Program-made: the position numbers and the translations under genes
Part shown: piece after piece, positions 50,782-60,005 of the stretch
Layout: each line of letters starts with the position of its first letter
Position numbering within the stretch: the stretch's first letter is position 1
Notes under the pieces: model-generated
Databases searched by the model: none
Told to the model about the DNA's origin: nothing
Seen by the model: only the letters and a program-made list of their open reading frames with translations
Assembly (NCBI RefSeq): GCF_001519065.1
Contig: NZ_KQ954266.1
Location: forward strand, 1-64,000
DNA length: 64,000 nucleotides
Source: Novosphingobium sp. FSW06-99
GTDB lineage: Bacteria > Pseudomonadota > Alphaproteobacteria > Sphingomonadales > Sphingomonadaceae
Direction: 5' to 3'

Positions 50782-51720
50782 TCAATCCGGCAGGGCGGCA
50801 AGAAAGGCGCGCACCACGCGCGCCGAATTGACCGAGGCGAGATGTTCGAAGGTAACCATGCGATTGGCATCGGCATCGCCGCCCGCCAGGTCAGACAGGC
50901 TGCGGAACACGATCGCGGGCACATCGTTGGTATAGGCCACCTGGATCACGCTGGCGCTTTCCATATCGAGCACGCGCGCATGCCAGGCGGTGAACAGATA
51001 TTCGCGAAATTCGGCGTTGTCGGCAAAGATCCCCGCCGTGACCCCGGTACCACCGACATCTATGCGCGGCGCGCGCGGCAGGCATTGCGGGTGGCCCGAT
51101 ATATCGACGCAGGCCGACAGTGTCAGCCCCGGCACGACTTTGCGCGCCAGCGCAACCAGCGCCGGATCGGCCGGAATGGTGAACAGCCGCCGCACCGTGC
51201 CATCGGCACGCGTGACTTTGGTGCCGCGCGGATAGATGAAGCGCCAGGGCGGCGGCGCGCCGACGATGCCTTCGGGCGGTTGCCACCCGTTCGGCGTGGC
51301 GCGCGCAAACGAGGCTTCGAGATATTGCCCCCAGGCGTCGGGCACCACCACGTCGCCGATCGCCAGCGCCGGATCGACGCCCCCGGCAATCCCTGAAAAC
51401 ACGATCCGCCGCACCGCAAACCGGTCGAGCACCAATTGCGTGGTCATCGCCGCGTTGACCACGCTGACCCCGCTTTTCATCAGCAGGATGGGTTTGCCCT
51501 CCAGCGTTCCGGCTACGAACTGCGTGCCGTTGACGGCATAGGCATGCGGATCGGCAACCGCGCCGACCAATGCATCGAATTCGGGGTCGAACGCAGTCAT
51601 CACCACCGTGCGCGGCGTGGCGTCGAGCCGCTGTGCCAAGGCCGCGCCGGGGCTAGCGATGGCGCAGGCGCAGGCCAGCGCCCACCCCGCCAGCATCATC
51701 ACACGGTCACCGAACGTCAT
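50782..51720 (-). CDS. Exported purine nucleosidase/phosphorylase-like protein
   Basis: A 312-residue protein with a signal peptide (MMLAGWALACACAIASPGAA-LAQ). The mature domain has the PNP/MTAN fold: GKPILLMKSGVSVVNAAMTTQLVLDRF, VFSGIAGGVDPALAIGDVVVPDAW and ARVLDMESASVIQVAYTNDVPAIVFRSLSDLAGG, with the family MExA and RxxSD motifs. It is probably a periplasmic nucleosidase that frees adenine and guanine from nucleosides, feeding the two cytoplasmic deaminases encoded downstream. Substrate choice (nucleosides or methylthioadenosine) is not certain. Confidence 0.82.
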   Translation of the reverse strand: MTFGDRVMMLAGWALACACAIASPGAALAQRLDATPRTVVMTAFDPEFDALVGAVADPHAYAVNGTQFVAGTLEGKPILLMKSGVSVVNAAMTTQLVLDRFAVRRIVFSGIAGGVDPALAIGDVVVPDAWGQYLEASFARATPNGWQPPEGIVGAPPPWRFIYPRGTKVTRADGTVRRLFTIPADPALVALARKVVPGLTLSACVDISGHPQCLPRAPRIDVGGTGVTAGIFADNAEFREYLFTAWHARVLDMESASVIQVAYTNDVPAIVFRSLSDLAGGDADANRMVTFEHLASVNSARVVRAFLAALPD

Positions 51721-51980
51721 GCAAAGCCTGCCCTTTCACGATACTTCGCATGTCCCTGCCCGCACTTGGGCGTTTGATCCACCACAATGAAGTGCATGGC
51801 GCGTTGCCTAAACTCGCGCATGGTATCGTCGCGCCCTGCCGCCAGATCTGCGCACTTTATGGTTCCTTAATGGCCAGACTTGCCTTTGCCGTGGAACCTT
51901 AACGGGCGCATGCGACATGGCGCAATCCATCACCCGTGCTGTTTCCCCGAAAAAACAGACAGTAAAGGATTGCATCTGCC
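51721..51980. promoter_or_regulatory. Divergent region upstream of the kdp operon
   Basis: A 260-bp non-coding interval lies between the purine operon and kdp. GGTTCCTTAA at 51861-51870 and GGAACCTTAA at 51893-51902 form an inverted GGTTCC/GGAACC pair that also repeats TTAA in direct orientation. It is a candidate KdpE or sigma site. AAGGA before the GTG at 51981 is the ribosome site. Promoter boxes are not clear by eye. Confidence 0.4.
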
Positions 51981-52064
51981 GTGACCGATCTTGCCTGGCT
52001 GGCGGTACTCGCCGGCCTGACTCTGCTCACTTTGGCCTTTCTGCGTCTGTGCGACGCGTCATGA
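51981..52064 (+). CDS. 27-residue membrane peptide upstream of kdpF
   Basis: GTG start with AAGGA 11 bases upstream; it encodes 27 residues, VTDLAWLAVLAGLTLLTLAF then LRLCDAS. It forms one transmembrane helix with an acidic N-terminus and a short C-terminal RLCD tail. Similar short ORFs with a terminal LCD motif lie before kdpF in other alphaproteobacteria in my recollection. It is distinct from KdpF, which follows 16 bp later. It may be a second small Kdp subunit or a translational leader. It was found by reading, as it is too short for routine calling. Confidence 0.55.
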   Translation: MTDLAWLAVLAGLTLLTLAFLRLCDAS

Positions 52065-52080
52065 CAGGAGCGCTGCGGCG

Positions 52081-52170
52081 ATGACATTCTCACTCGTGCT
52101 GGCGGGGCTGACCGCGCTTGGCCTGCTGGCCTATCTCGTGGCCGTGCTGCTGCGGCCTGAAAAATTCTGA
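52081..52170 (+). CDS. kdpF: Potassium-transporting ATPase subunit KdpF
   Basis: A 29-residue single-helix membrane peptide with core VLAGLTALGLLAYLVAVLL followed by RPEKF. The ending L-x-x-PEKF is the KdpF signature. It stabilises the KdpABC complex in the inner membrane. It lies 20 bp before kdpA, with AGGAG a few bases upstream of its ATG. Confidence 0.88.
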   Translation: MTFSLVLAGLTALGLLAYLVAVLLRPEKF

Positions 52171-52190
52171 CCGGAAAAGGAAGCGCTGCC

Positions 52191-53915
52191 ATGATCTCGG
52201 CTGCGGTCGGTACCAGCCTCGTCGGCTGGGCCATGATCCTCTTATTCGTCGGCCTGTGCATTGCACTGGCCAAACCCGTGGGCCTGTGGCTGTTTGCGCT
52301 GTACGAAGGGCGTGACACCCCGCTGACGCGCGTGCTTGGCCCGGTGGAACGGGGGTTCTATCGCCTGTCCGGTATTGATCCGGCGCGCGAACAGACCTGG
52401 CGGCAATATGCGCTGGCCATGCTGATGTTTCAGCTCGCCACCGCGCTGGTGACGTATGTGCTGTTGCGCCTGCAGGGCGTGCTGCCATTCAATCCGCGCG
52501 GCCTGCCGGGCCTGTCGTCCGACCTGGCAATGAACACCACCATCAGCTTTGTCACCAACACCAACTGGCAGGCCTATGCGGGCGAAGGCGCGCTGTCGAA
52601 CCTGTCGCAGATGCTGGCGCTGGTGCCGCACAATTTCCTGTCGGCAGCCACCGGGATCGCGGTCGCGTTTGCGCTGTTCCGCGGGTTTGCCCGGCGCCAG
52701 ACGCAATACATCGGCAATTTCTGGGCCGACATGACCCGCGTCACACTCTATCTGCTGCTGCCTTGCGCGGTGGTCTATGCGCTGGTGCTGGTGGCGGGCG
52801 GCGTGCCGCAGACATTTGCCAGCACGATCGATGCCACCACACTCGAAGGCGCGCACCAGACGCTGGTGGTCGGGCCGATTGCCAGCCAGGAAGCGATCAA
52901 GATGCTCGGCACCAATGGTGGCGGGTTCTTCAACGCCAATTCGGCGCATCCGTTCGAAAACCCGACCGCATTGGTCAATTTCCTGCAGATGCTGTCGATC
53001 TTTGCCATCGGCGTCGGGCTGACCTGGTGCTTTGGCAAAGCCGTGGGCGACACGCGCCAGGGCTGGGCCGTGCTGGCGGCGATGCTGATCCTGTTCTCTG
53101 CCGGTGCCGCCGTGGTCTATTGGGCCGAAGCCAATGGCAACCCCCTGCTCCACCATGCGGGGCTGGCCGGGGCCAACATGGAAGGCAAGGAGGTGCGCTT
53201 TGGCGCCGCCGCCAGCGCACTGTTTGCCGCGGTGACCACTGCCGCCAGTTGCGGCGCGGTCAATGCCATGCACGACAGCTTTACCCCGCTGGGCGGTATG
53301 ATCCCGATGTTCAACATCGAACTGGGTGAAGTGGTCGTTGGCGGCGTCGGCTCGGGCATCTATGGCTTTTTGCTGTTCGCGCTGCTGGCGGTGTTCATCG
53401 CCGGGCTGATGGTCGGGCGCACCCCCGAATATGTCGGCAAAAAGATCGAATCGCGCGAGGTAAAGCTGGCCGTGCTGGCGATCGTCGTGCTGCCGCTGTG
53501 CATTCTGGGTGGCACCGCGCTGTCGAGCGTGCTGGCCGATGGCCTGGCCGGGCCTGCCAACAAGGGGCCGCATGGCTTTTCCGAGATCCTCTATGCCTTT
53601 ACCTCGGCCACCGGCAACAACGGGTCGGCGTTTGGCGGGCTCAGCGCCAACACGCCCTATTACAACGGCGCGCTGGCGGTGGCGATGTGGATCGGGCGGT
53701 TTTTCGTGATGGTGCCGGTGCTGGCCATCGCCGGATCGCTCGCCCAAAAGAAATATACCCCTGAATCGGCGGGATCGTTCCCCACCACCGGCCCGCTGTG
53801 GATCGGATTGCTGGTGGCGATCGTGCTGATTGTCGGCGGGCTGACATTCCTGCCCGCGCTCGCGCTGGGGCCCATCGCCGAACATATGGCGATGCTGGCC
53901 GGTTCGACCTTCTGA
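52191..53915 (+). CDS. kdpA: Potassium-transporting ATPase potassium-binding subunit KdpA
   Basis: A 574-residue polytopic membrane protein of the SKT superfamily that binds and conducts K+. Selectivity-loop sequences are visible: TNTNWQAYAGE, MLGTNGGGFFNANSAHPFENP, TTAASCGAVNAMHD and TSATGNNGSAFGGL, the four P-loop regions. Length is typical (557-600). GGAAAAGGAAG lies upstream of the ATG. It is followed by kdpB after 16 bp. Confidence 0.97.
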   Translation: MISAAVGTSLVGWAMILLFVGLCIALAKPVGLWLFALYEGRDTPLTRVLGPVERGFYRLSGIDPAREQTWRQYALAMLMFQLATALVTYVLLRLQGVLPFNPRGLPGLSSDLAMNTTISFVTNTNWQAYAGEGALSNLSQMLALVPHNFLSAATGIAVAFALFRGFARRQTQYIGNFWADMTRVTLYLLLPCAVVYALVLVAGGVPQTFASTIDATTLEGAHQTLVVGPIASQEAIKMLGTNGGGFFNANSAHPFENPTALVNFLQMLSIFAIGVGLTWCFGKAVGDTRQGWAVLAAMLILFSAGAAVVYWAEANGNPLLHHAGLAGANMEGKEVRFGAAASALFAAVTTAASCGAVNAMHDSFTPLGGMIPMFNIELGEVVVGGVGSGIYGFLLFALLAVFIAGLMVGRTPEYVGKKIESREVKLAVLAIVVLPLCILGGTALSSVLADGLAGPANKGPHGFSEILYAFTSATGNNGSAFGGLSANTPYYNGALAVAMWIGRFFVMVPVLAIAGSLAQKKYTPESAGSFPTTGPLWIGLLVAIVLIVGGLTFLPALALGPIAEHMAMLAGSTF

Positions 53916-53931
53916 TCCGGACACACATCAC

Positions 53932-55962
53932 ATGTCTACGCACACCCCCACCTCGATGTTTTCACCGGCGCTGGTCGTACCCGCGATCGGGGAATCGTTT
54001 CGCAAACTCGATCCGCGCCAGTTGATCCGCAATCCGGTGATGTTCACCACGGCGGTCGTCTCGGTCCTGCTGACCGTGCTGCTGGTGCTCGGCCAGACCC
54101 CGCTCGCCATCGGCTTTCAACTGCAACTGATCGTCTGGCTGTGGCTGACCGTGCTGTTCGGCACGTTTGCCGAAGCGCTGGCCGAAGGGCGTGGCCGCGC
54201 CCAGGCCGCCAGTTTGCGCGCCACGCGCAGCGAACTGAGCGGCAAGCGGCTGAAGGGCAATGGCGATGCCTTTGACCTGGTGCCCGCCAGCACGCTGGCC
54301 AAGGACGATCTGGTGCTGGTCGAAACCGGCGACCTGATCCCCGCCGATGGCGAAGTCGTGGCCGGGGTCGCCTCGGTCAACGAAGCGGCGATCACCGGCG
54401 AATCCGCGCCCGTGATCCGCGAGGCAGGCGGCGATCGCAGCGCCGTCACCGCCGGAACGCGGGTGATTTCCGACCATATCCGCGTGCGCATCACGCAAGA
54501 GCCCGGCCAGGGCTTTCTCGACCGCATGATCGCACTGGTCGAAGGTGCGCAGCGCCAGAAAACCCCCAATGAAATCGCGCTGACCATCCTGCTGGTCGGG
54601 CTGACGATCATCTTTCTGATCGCAGTGTCGACGATCCCCGCGCTGTCGGCCTATGCCAACGGGCACATCACGGTGGCGGTGCTTGCCGCGCTGCTGATCA
54701 CGCTGATCCCGACCACGATTGCCGCGCTGCTGTCGGCCATCGGCATCGCCGGGATGGACCGGCTGGTGCGTTTCAACGTGCTGGCCAAATCGGGCCGCGC
54801 GGTCGAAGCGGCGGGCGATATCGACGTGTTGCTGCTCGACAAGACCGGCACGATCACCGTGGGCGACCGCGCCGCATCGGAATTCCGTCCCTTGCTGGGC
54901 GTTTCGGGCGAAGAGCTCGCCAATGCCGCGCTCTATGCCAGCCTGGCCGATGAAACTCCCGAAGGGCGCAGCGTGGTCATCCTGGCGCGCGAACGCCATG
55001 CGATGACCGCAGACCTGCCCGCCGATGCCGAGATCATCCCGTTCACCGCGCAGACGCGGCTGTCGGGGATCAATACCGGCCAGCGGCAGATCCAGAAAGG
55101 CGCGATCGATTCGATCATCCGTGCCAACCCGTTGGCCAGCGAGGCCGCCCGCGCCGAACTGGTGCGCAATGCCGAAGAGATCGCCCGGCTGGGCCAGACC
55201 CCGCTGGGCGTGGCCGAAAACGGCCGCCTGCTCGGGGTGATCGCGCTCAAGGACGTGATCAAGGCCGGGGTGCGCGAACGGTTCGTCGAATTGCGCCGCA
55301 TGGGCATCCGCACGGTGATGATCACCGGCGACAACCCGCTGACCGCCGCCGCGATCGCCGCCGAAGCCGGGGTCGACGATTTCCTGGCCGAGGCCACCCC
55401 AGAAGACAAGCTGGCGCTGATCCGCAAGGAACAGCAAGGCGGGCGTCTGGTGGCGATGTGCGGCGATGGCACCAACGATGCGCCCGCCCTGGCGCAGGCC
55501 GATGTCGGCGTGGCGATGAACACCGGCACGCAGGCCGCGCGCGAGGCGGGCAACATGGTCGATCTCGACAGCGATCCGACCAAGCTGATCGAGATCGTCG
55601 GGCTGGGCAAGCAGTTGCTGATGACACGCGGCGCGCTGACCACGTTTTCGGTGGCCAACGACGTGGCCAAGTATTTCGCGATCATCCCGGCGATGTTCAT
55701 CGTGGTCTATCCGGGTCTGCGCGCGCTCAACGTGATGCATCTGGCCAGCCCGCAATCGGCAATCCTGTCGGCGATCATCTTCAACGCGCTGATCATCCCG
55801 ATGCTGGTGCCGCTGGCGCTGCGCGGGGTAACCTATCGCCCAGCAGGCGCCGGACAATTGCTCGCGCGCAACCTGGCCATCTATGGCGCGGGTGGGCTGA
55901 TCGCACCATTCATCGGCATCAAGGCGATCGACATCGCCGTTTCCGCCCTGCATCTGGCCTGA
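53932..55962 (+). CDS. kdpB: Potassium-transporting ATPase ATP-binding subunit KdpB
   Basis: A 676-residue P-type ATPase that energises K+ uptake. The phosphorylated Asp is D303 in LLLDKTGTITVGDR. The actuator motif TGES (AITGESAPVI), the nucleotide-domain KGAIDSI and the P-domain GDGTNDAPALAQADVGVAMNTGTQAAREAGNMVDLDSDPTKLIEIV are complete, with six to seven membrane helices. It stands third in the F-A-B-C order. Confidence 0.97.
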   Translation: MSTHTPTSMFSPALVVPAIGESFRKLDPRQLIRNPVMFTTAVVSVLLTVLLVLGQTPLAIGFQLQLIVWLWLTVLFGTFAEALAEGRGRAQAASLRATRSELSGKRLKGNGDAFDLVPASTLAKDDLVLVETGDLIPADGEVVAGVASVNEAAITGESAPVIREAGGDRSAVTAGTRVISDHIRVRITQEPGQGFLDRMIALVEGAQRQKTPNEIALTILLVGLTIIFLIAVSTIPALSAYANGHITVAVLAALLITLIPTTIAALLSAIGIAGMDRLVRFNVLAKSGRAVEAAGDIDVLLLDKTGTITVGDRAASEFRPLLGVSGEELANAALYASLADETPEGRSVVILARERHAMTADLPADAEIIPFTAQTRLSGINTGQRQIQKGAIDSIIRANPLASEAARAELVRNAEEIARLGQTPLGVAENGRLLGVIALKDVIKAGVRERFVELRRMGIRTVMITGDNPLTAAAIAAEAGVDDFLAEATPEDKLALIRKEQQGGRLVAMCGDGTNDAPALAQADVGVAMNTGTQAAREAGNMVDLDSDPTKLIEIVGLGKQLLMTRGALTTFSVANDVAKYFAIIPAMFIVVYPGLRALNVMHLASPQSAILSAIIFNALIIPMLVPLALRGVTYRPAGAGQLLARNLAIYGAGGLIAPFIGIKAIDIAVSALHLA

Positions 55963-55974
55963 GGACCAAGCGCC

Positions 55975-56556
55975 ATGTTCAACGATTTCATCCAGGCCAC
56001 CCGCCCTGCCCTCGTGCTGACCACGGCGCTGTTCGCGCTCACCGGGCTGGCCTATCCGGCGGCGATCACCGGGGTTGCCCAACTGGCCTTTCCGCACCAG
56101 GCCAATGGTTCGCTGATCACGCGGGGTGACCATGTGATCGGGTCCGAGCTGATCGCGCAAGGCTTTGCCGGGCCCGGCTATTTCCACCCGCGCCCGTCGG
56201 CGGCGGGCAAAGGCTATGACCCGACACAGTCGGGCGGATCGAACCTGGGCCCGACATCCAAACCGCTGGTCGACCGGGTAACCGCCGATGTGAAAGCCAA
56301 TCCCGGCGCGCCGGTCGATCTGCTGACCACGTCGGGATCGGGGCTCGATCCCGATATCAGCCCCGAAGCCGCCGAATGGCAGGTGGGCCGTGTGGCCCTC
56401 GCGCGCCATCTGCCCGAACCCAAAGTGGTCATGCTGGTCGAACAAAACGTTGAATTGCCGCTGTTCGGCATTATCGGCGAACCGCGCGTCAATGTGTTGA
56501 AGCTCAATCTCGCGCTCGACAAGCTGACCGGTGAAGGCGCACATAGCACCCCATGA
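55975..56556 (+). CDS. kdpC: Potassium-transporting ATPase subunit KdpC
   Basis: A 193-residue protein with one N-terminal membrane helix (LVLTTALFALTGLAYPAAITGVAQ) and an exported domain: FHPRPSAAGKGYDPTQSGGSNLGPTSKPL, DISPEAAEWQVGRVALAR and EPRVNVLKLNLALD. It assists assembly and nucleotide binding of KdpB. The stop overlaps the kdpD start by 4 bp. Confidence 0.96.
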   Translation: MFNDFIQATRPALVLTTALFALTGLAYPAAITGVAQLAFPHQANGSLITRGDHVIGSELIAQGFAGPGYFHPRPSAAGKGYDPTQSGGSNLGPTSKPLVDRVTADVKANPGAPVDLLTTSGSGLDPDISPEAAEWQVGRVALARHLPEPKVVMLVEQNVELPLFGIIGEPRVNVLKLNLALDKLTGEGAHSTP

Positions 56557-59288
56557 ACGAACCGCCCCGTCCCGATCCCGATGCCCTGTTGCGAACACTG
56601 GCGCTGGGCAGCGGTGCGACCACCGGGCACGGCAAGGCGGGGGCGGGCGAAACCGCGCGCGGCCGGCTGAAAGTCTTCCTCGGCGCCGCGCCGGGCGTCG
56701 GCAAGACTTGCGAAATGCTCGACGATGCGGCGGCCCGCGCCAGGGCGGGCATCGATGTGGTGATCGGCCTGGTCGAAACGCATGGCCGGCTTGAAACCAT
56801 TGCGCGCACCACCGGGTTTGAAACGGTCGCGCGCAAGGCGATCGAACACCATGGCCGCGTGCTTGAAGAACTGGATATCGACGCGGTGCTGGCGCGGCGG
56901 CCCGCGCTGGTGCTGGTCGACGAACTGGCGCACACCAACGCGCCGGGCTGCCGCCATGACAAACGGTATCAGGATGTCGAGGAAATCCTGGATGCCGGGA
57001 TCGATGTCTATTCGACGCTCAACATCCAGCACCTGGAAAGCCTGAACGATGTGGTCGCCTCGTTCACCCGCGTGCGGGTGCGCGAAACCCTGCCCGATCG
57101 CGTGCTCGAACAGGCCGAACTGGAAATCGTCGACCTGCCGCCCGACGAACTGATCGAGCGGCTGCGCGATGGCAAAGTCTATGTGCCCGAAGAAGCCAGC
57201 CGCGCGCTGGCGCATTTCTTTTCCAAATCGAACCTGTCGGCGTTGCGTGAACTGGTGCTGCGCCGCGCCGCGCAGGCGATCGACGCGCAAATGCTCGACC
57301 ATGTGCGCGCCCATGCGCTGGGCGGAAAATGGGCGGCGGGCGAACGGCTGGTGGTCGCGGTGTCGGAACACCCCGGCACCGTGTCGCTGGTGCGTTCGGC
57401 CAAGCGCATGGCCGATGCGCTGGGCGCGCCGTGGACCGCGCTGCATGTCGAAACCACGCGCGACCTCGCGCTGTCCGACGCCGAGGCGCAACAGTTGGCG
57501 ACCACGCTCGAACTGGCGCAGCATCTGGGCGGGCAGACCGCGACAATTCCCGCTGAATCGGTAACCGAGGGGCTGTCGACGTTTCTCGACGAAGCACGCG
57601 CGACGCAGTTGATCCTGGGCAAGGCGCGGCGCTCGCACTGGCACGAATGGCGCCATGGCTCGGTGGTCGATCGCATGGTGCGCCACGCATCCGGCGTGGC
57701 CGTGCATGTGCTGACACTCGATGACGAGCCCACGCCGCGACGCACATCGATCGCGCAGCGGATCGCGCCCAACCGCTGGGGTTCGCTGTTCGGCTATGGC
57801 GTGTCGCTGCTGCTGGTGGTGCTGGTCACGCTGATCGGCCATTCGATCGCGGGGCTGGGCAATGTCACCAACATCGCGTTGCTCTTTTTGCTGCCGGTGC
57901 TGGTCGCGGCGACGCGGTACGGCCTGCGGACCGGGCTCGCGACCGGGCTGGCGTCGTCGCTCGCTTACAATTTCTTTTTCATTCCACCGGTCTACACCTT
58001 CACGATTGCCGATCCGCAAAACCTGATCACGGTGATGGTGCTGCTCGGCGTTGCCGTGCTGGTCAGCCAGATGGCCTCACGCGTGCGCGATCATGCCATG
58101 CTGGCGCGCCAGAGCGCGGCGCAGAACAGCGCGCTGGCCGGCTTTGCCCGACACCTGACCGCGATCACCAGCGAGACCGAACTGGGCCAGGTGCTCTGCG
58201 CCGAGGTGGCGCGTCTGCTCGATGTGCGCGCGGTGCTGCTGTTGCCCGAAGACGGCCAGTTGGCGGTGCGCGCGGCAATCCCGCCCGAAGACCGCATGGA
58301 AACACTTGAACATGCCGCTGCGCGCTGGGCGTTTGACAACGACCGCCGCGCCGGGCGTGGTTCGGAAACGCTGAGCGCGTGCGAATGGCTGTTCACTCCG
58401 GTCAATGCCGGCGGACGCGTGCTCGGCGTGCTGGGCATCGCGCGTGCCGACACCGCAACGCCGCTGCGCACCGATCAGATGCCGCTCCTGTCCAGCCTGC
58501 TCGATCAGGCCGGGCTGGCGCTCGAACGCATCCTGCTCGAAGGCGAAATGACCAGCGTGGTCAAACTGCGCGAACAGGACCGGTTGCGCACTGCACTGCT
58601 GTCGTCGGTCAGCCACGACTTGCGCACGCCGTTGACGTCAATCATCGGCAATCTGGATGCGATCACGCCCGCTGATCCGGTGCAGGCGGAACAGTTGGCC
58701 AGCGCACGCGCCGAGGCCGGTCGCCTGCGCGGGTTTGTCGCCAATCTGCTCGACATGGCGCGGATCGAGGCGGGCGTACTGACCCGCACCAGCGAACCGG
58801 TCGATCTGGCCGATGCCATCGCCAGCGCGGTGCACGATCTGCGCGGGCGCCTGGCCGACAATCCGATCCGCATGGATGTCTCGCCCGATCTGCCGTTTGT
58901 CCATGTCGATCCGCAACTGTTTCACCAGAGCCTGATCAACCTGATCGACAACGCCGCCAAATATGGCGAGCCGGGCACGCCCATCACGATTGCCGCACAG
59001 CGCGAGCGCGGCGCGCTGACGCTGATGGTCGAAGACCAGGGCCCGGGCCTGCCGCCGGGCGAGGAGGACCGCATTTTCGAGACTTTCGCCCGCATCGAAG
59101 GGTCCGATCGCAAGGGCGGTACCGGACTGGGCCTGGCCATCGTGCGCGGGTTCTGCACCGCCATGGGTCTGACGGTAACCGCCAGCAATCGCAGCGATGG
59201 CAAACAGGGCGCCTGTTTTACCATTCGCTTTGACGAAGCCCACCTCACCAATGCCGAAGCCGTGCGGGCCGAAGGGGATCAGACATGA
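56553..59288 (+). CDS. kdpD: Sensor histidine kinase KdpD
   Basis: A 911-residue K+/turgor sensor kinase. The order is: N-terminal KdpD domain with Walker A GAAPGVGKT (residues 44-52) and LVDELAHTNAPG, a Usp-like domain (about 255-375), four membrane helices (about 405-505, including NFFFIPPVYTFTI), a GAF domain (about 530-660), HisKA with phosphorylated H688 in SVSHDLRTPLTS, and HATPase with NLIDNAAKYGEPG and GTGLGLAIVRG. All catalytic parts are intact. It overlaps kdpC and kdpE by 4 bp each. It controls the operon with KdpE. Confidence 0.96.
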   Translation: MNEPPRPDPDALLRTLALGSGATTGHGKAGAGETARGRLKVFLGAAPGVGKTCEMLDDAAARARAGIDVVIGLVETHGRLETIARTTGFETVARKAIEHHGRVLEELDIDAVLARRPALVLVDELAHTNAPGCRHDKRYQDVEEILDAGIDVYSTLNIQHLESLNDVVASFTRVRVRETLPDRVLEQAELEIVDLPPDELIERLRDGKVYVPEEASRALAHFFSKSNLSALRELVLRRAAQAIDAQMLDHVRAHALGGKWAAGERLVVAVSEHPGTVSLVRSAKRMADALGAPWTALHVETTRDLALSDAEAQQLATTLELAQHLGGQTATIPAESVTEGLSTFLDEARATQLILGKARRSHWHEWRHGSVVDRMVRHASGVAVHVLTLDDEPTPRRTSIAQRIAPNRWGSLFGYGVSLLLVVLVTLIGHSIAGLGNVTNIALLFLLPVLVAATRYGLRTGLATGLASSLAYNFFFIPPVYTFTIADPQNLITVMVLLGVAVLVSQMASRVRDHAMLARQSAAQNSALAGFARHLTAITSETELGQVLCAEVARLLDVRAVLLLPEDGQLAVRAAIPPEDRMETLEHAAARWAFDNDRRAGRGSETLSACEWLFTPVNAGGRVLGVLGIARADTATPLRTDQMPLLSSLLDQAGLALERILLEGEMTSVVKLREQDRLRTALLSSVSHDLRTPLTSIIGNLDAITPADPVQAEQLASARAEAGRLRGFVANLLDMARIEAGVLTRTSEPVDLADAIASAVHDLRGRLADNPIRMDVSPDLPFVHVDPQLFHQSLINLIDNAAKYGEPGTPITIAAQRERGALTLMVEDQGPGLPPGEEDRIFETFARIEGSDRKGGTGLGLAIVRGFCTAMGLTVTASNRSDGKQGACFTIRFDEAHLTNAEAVRAEGDQT

Positions 59289-59965
59289 AACCGGTGCGCG
59301 TGCTGGTGGTCGAAGACGATGCGGCGATCCGCCGCCTGTTGCACACCGCGCTGACCCGATCGGGTTATCAGGTGATCGAGGCCGCCGACGCGCGCGCCGC
59401 GCTGGCCTCGCTATCTATCGACAAGCCCGAGGCGGTGCTGCTCGATCTGGGCCTGCCCGATCGCGACGGGCTGGAACTGGTGCCGCTGATCAAGGCCGCG
59501 GGCGTCGCGCTGATCGTGGTGTCGGCGCGTGGCGAGACCGACCAGAAAGTGGCCGCGCTGGACCTGGGCGCCGATGACTATGTGATCAAGCCGTTCGACA
59601 GCGAGGAACTGCATGCGCGGCTGCGCACCGCGCTGCGCCACCGGCTGGCGGCAACCAGCCAGTCGTCGCGGGTCGTGCTGGGCGATGTGGCGATCGACCT
59701 GTCGGCGCGGCTGGTCACGCGCGGCGGCGAGGAAGTGCACCTGACCCCCAAGGAATACGGCATGATCGCCGAACTCGCGCGCCACCCCGGTCGCGTGATC
59801 ACCCATGCGCAACTGCTGCGCGCGGTATGGGGCCCGGGCCACGAACACGACGTCGAATACTTGCGCGTCGCCGCACGCGGCATCCGCCGCAAGCTGGAGG
59901 CCGATCCGGCAACGCCGATGCTGCTGCGCAACGAGCCCGGCGTGGGGTATCGGCTCGCGGGATAA
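59285..59965 (+). CDS. kdpE: Response regulator KdpE
   Basis: A 226-residue OmpR-type regulator. The receiver has the acidic pair E10/D11, the phosphoacceptor D54 (VLLDLGLPDRDG) and the Lys in YVIKPFD. The winged-helix effector has LTPKEYGMIAELARHPGRVITHAQLLRAVWG and YLRVAARGIRRKLE. It is phosphorylated by KdpD and activates kdp transcription at low K+. It is the last gene of the operon. Confidence 0.96.
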   Translation: MKPVRVLVVEDDAAIRRLLHTALTRSGYQVIEAADARAALASLSIDKPEAVLLDLGLPDRDGLELVPLIKAAGVALIVVSARGETDQKVAALDLGADDYVIKPFDSEELHARLRTALRHRLAATSQSSRVVLGDVAIDLSARLVTRGGEEVHLTPKEYGMIAELARHPGRVITHAQLLRAVWGPGHEHDVEYLRVAARGIRRKLEADPATPMLLRNEPGVGYRLAG

Positions 59966-60005
59966 AACGATAAGTGCGGGCATCCATTCAGAATGGAGAC
60001 CTTCA

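Noticed and set aside
53962..56598. Long minus-strand open frame (878 codons) opposite kdpB and kdpC
   Set aside because: Antisense shadow of well-conserved Kdp genes; no motif recognised.
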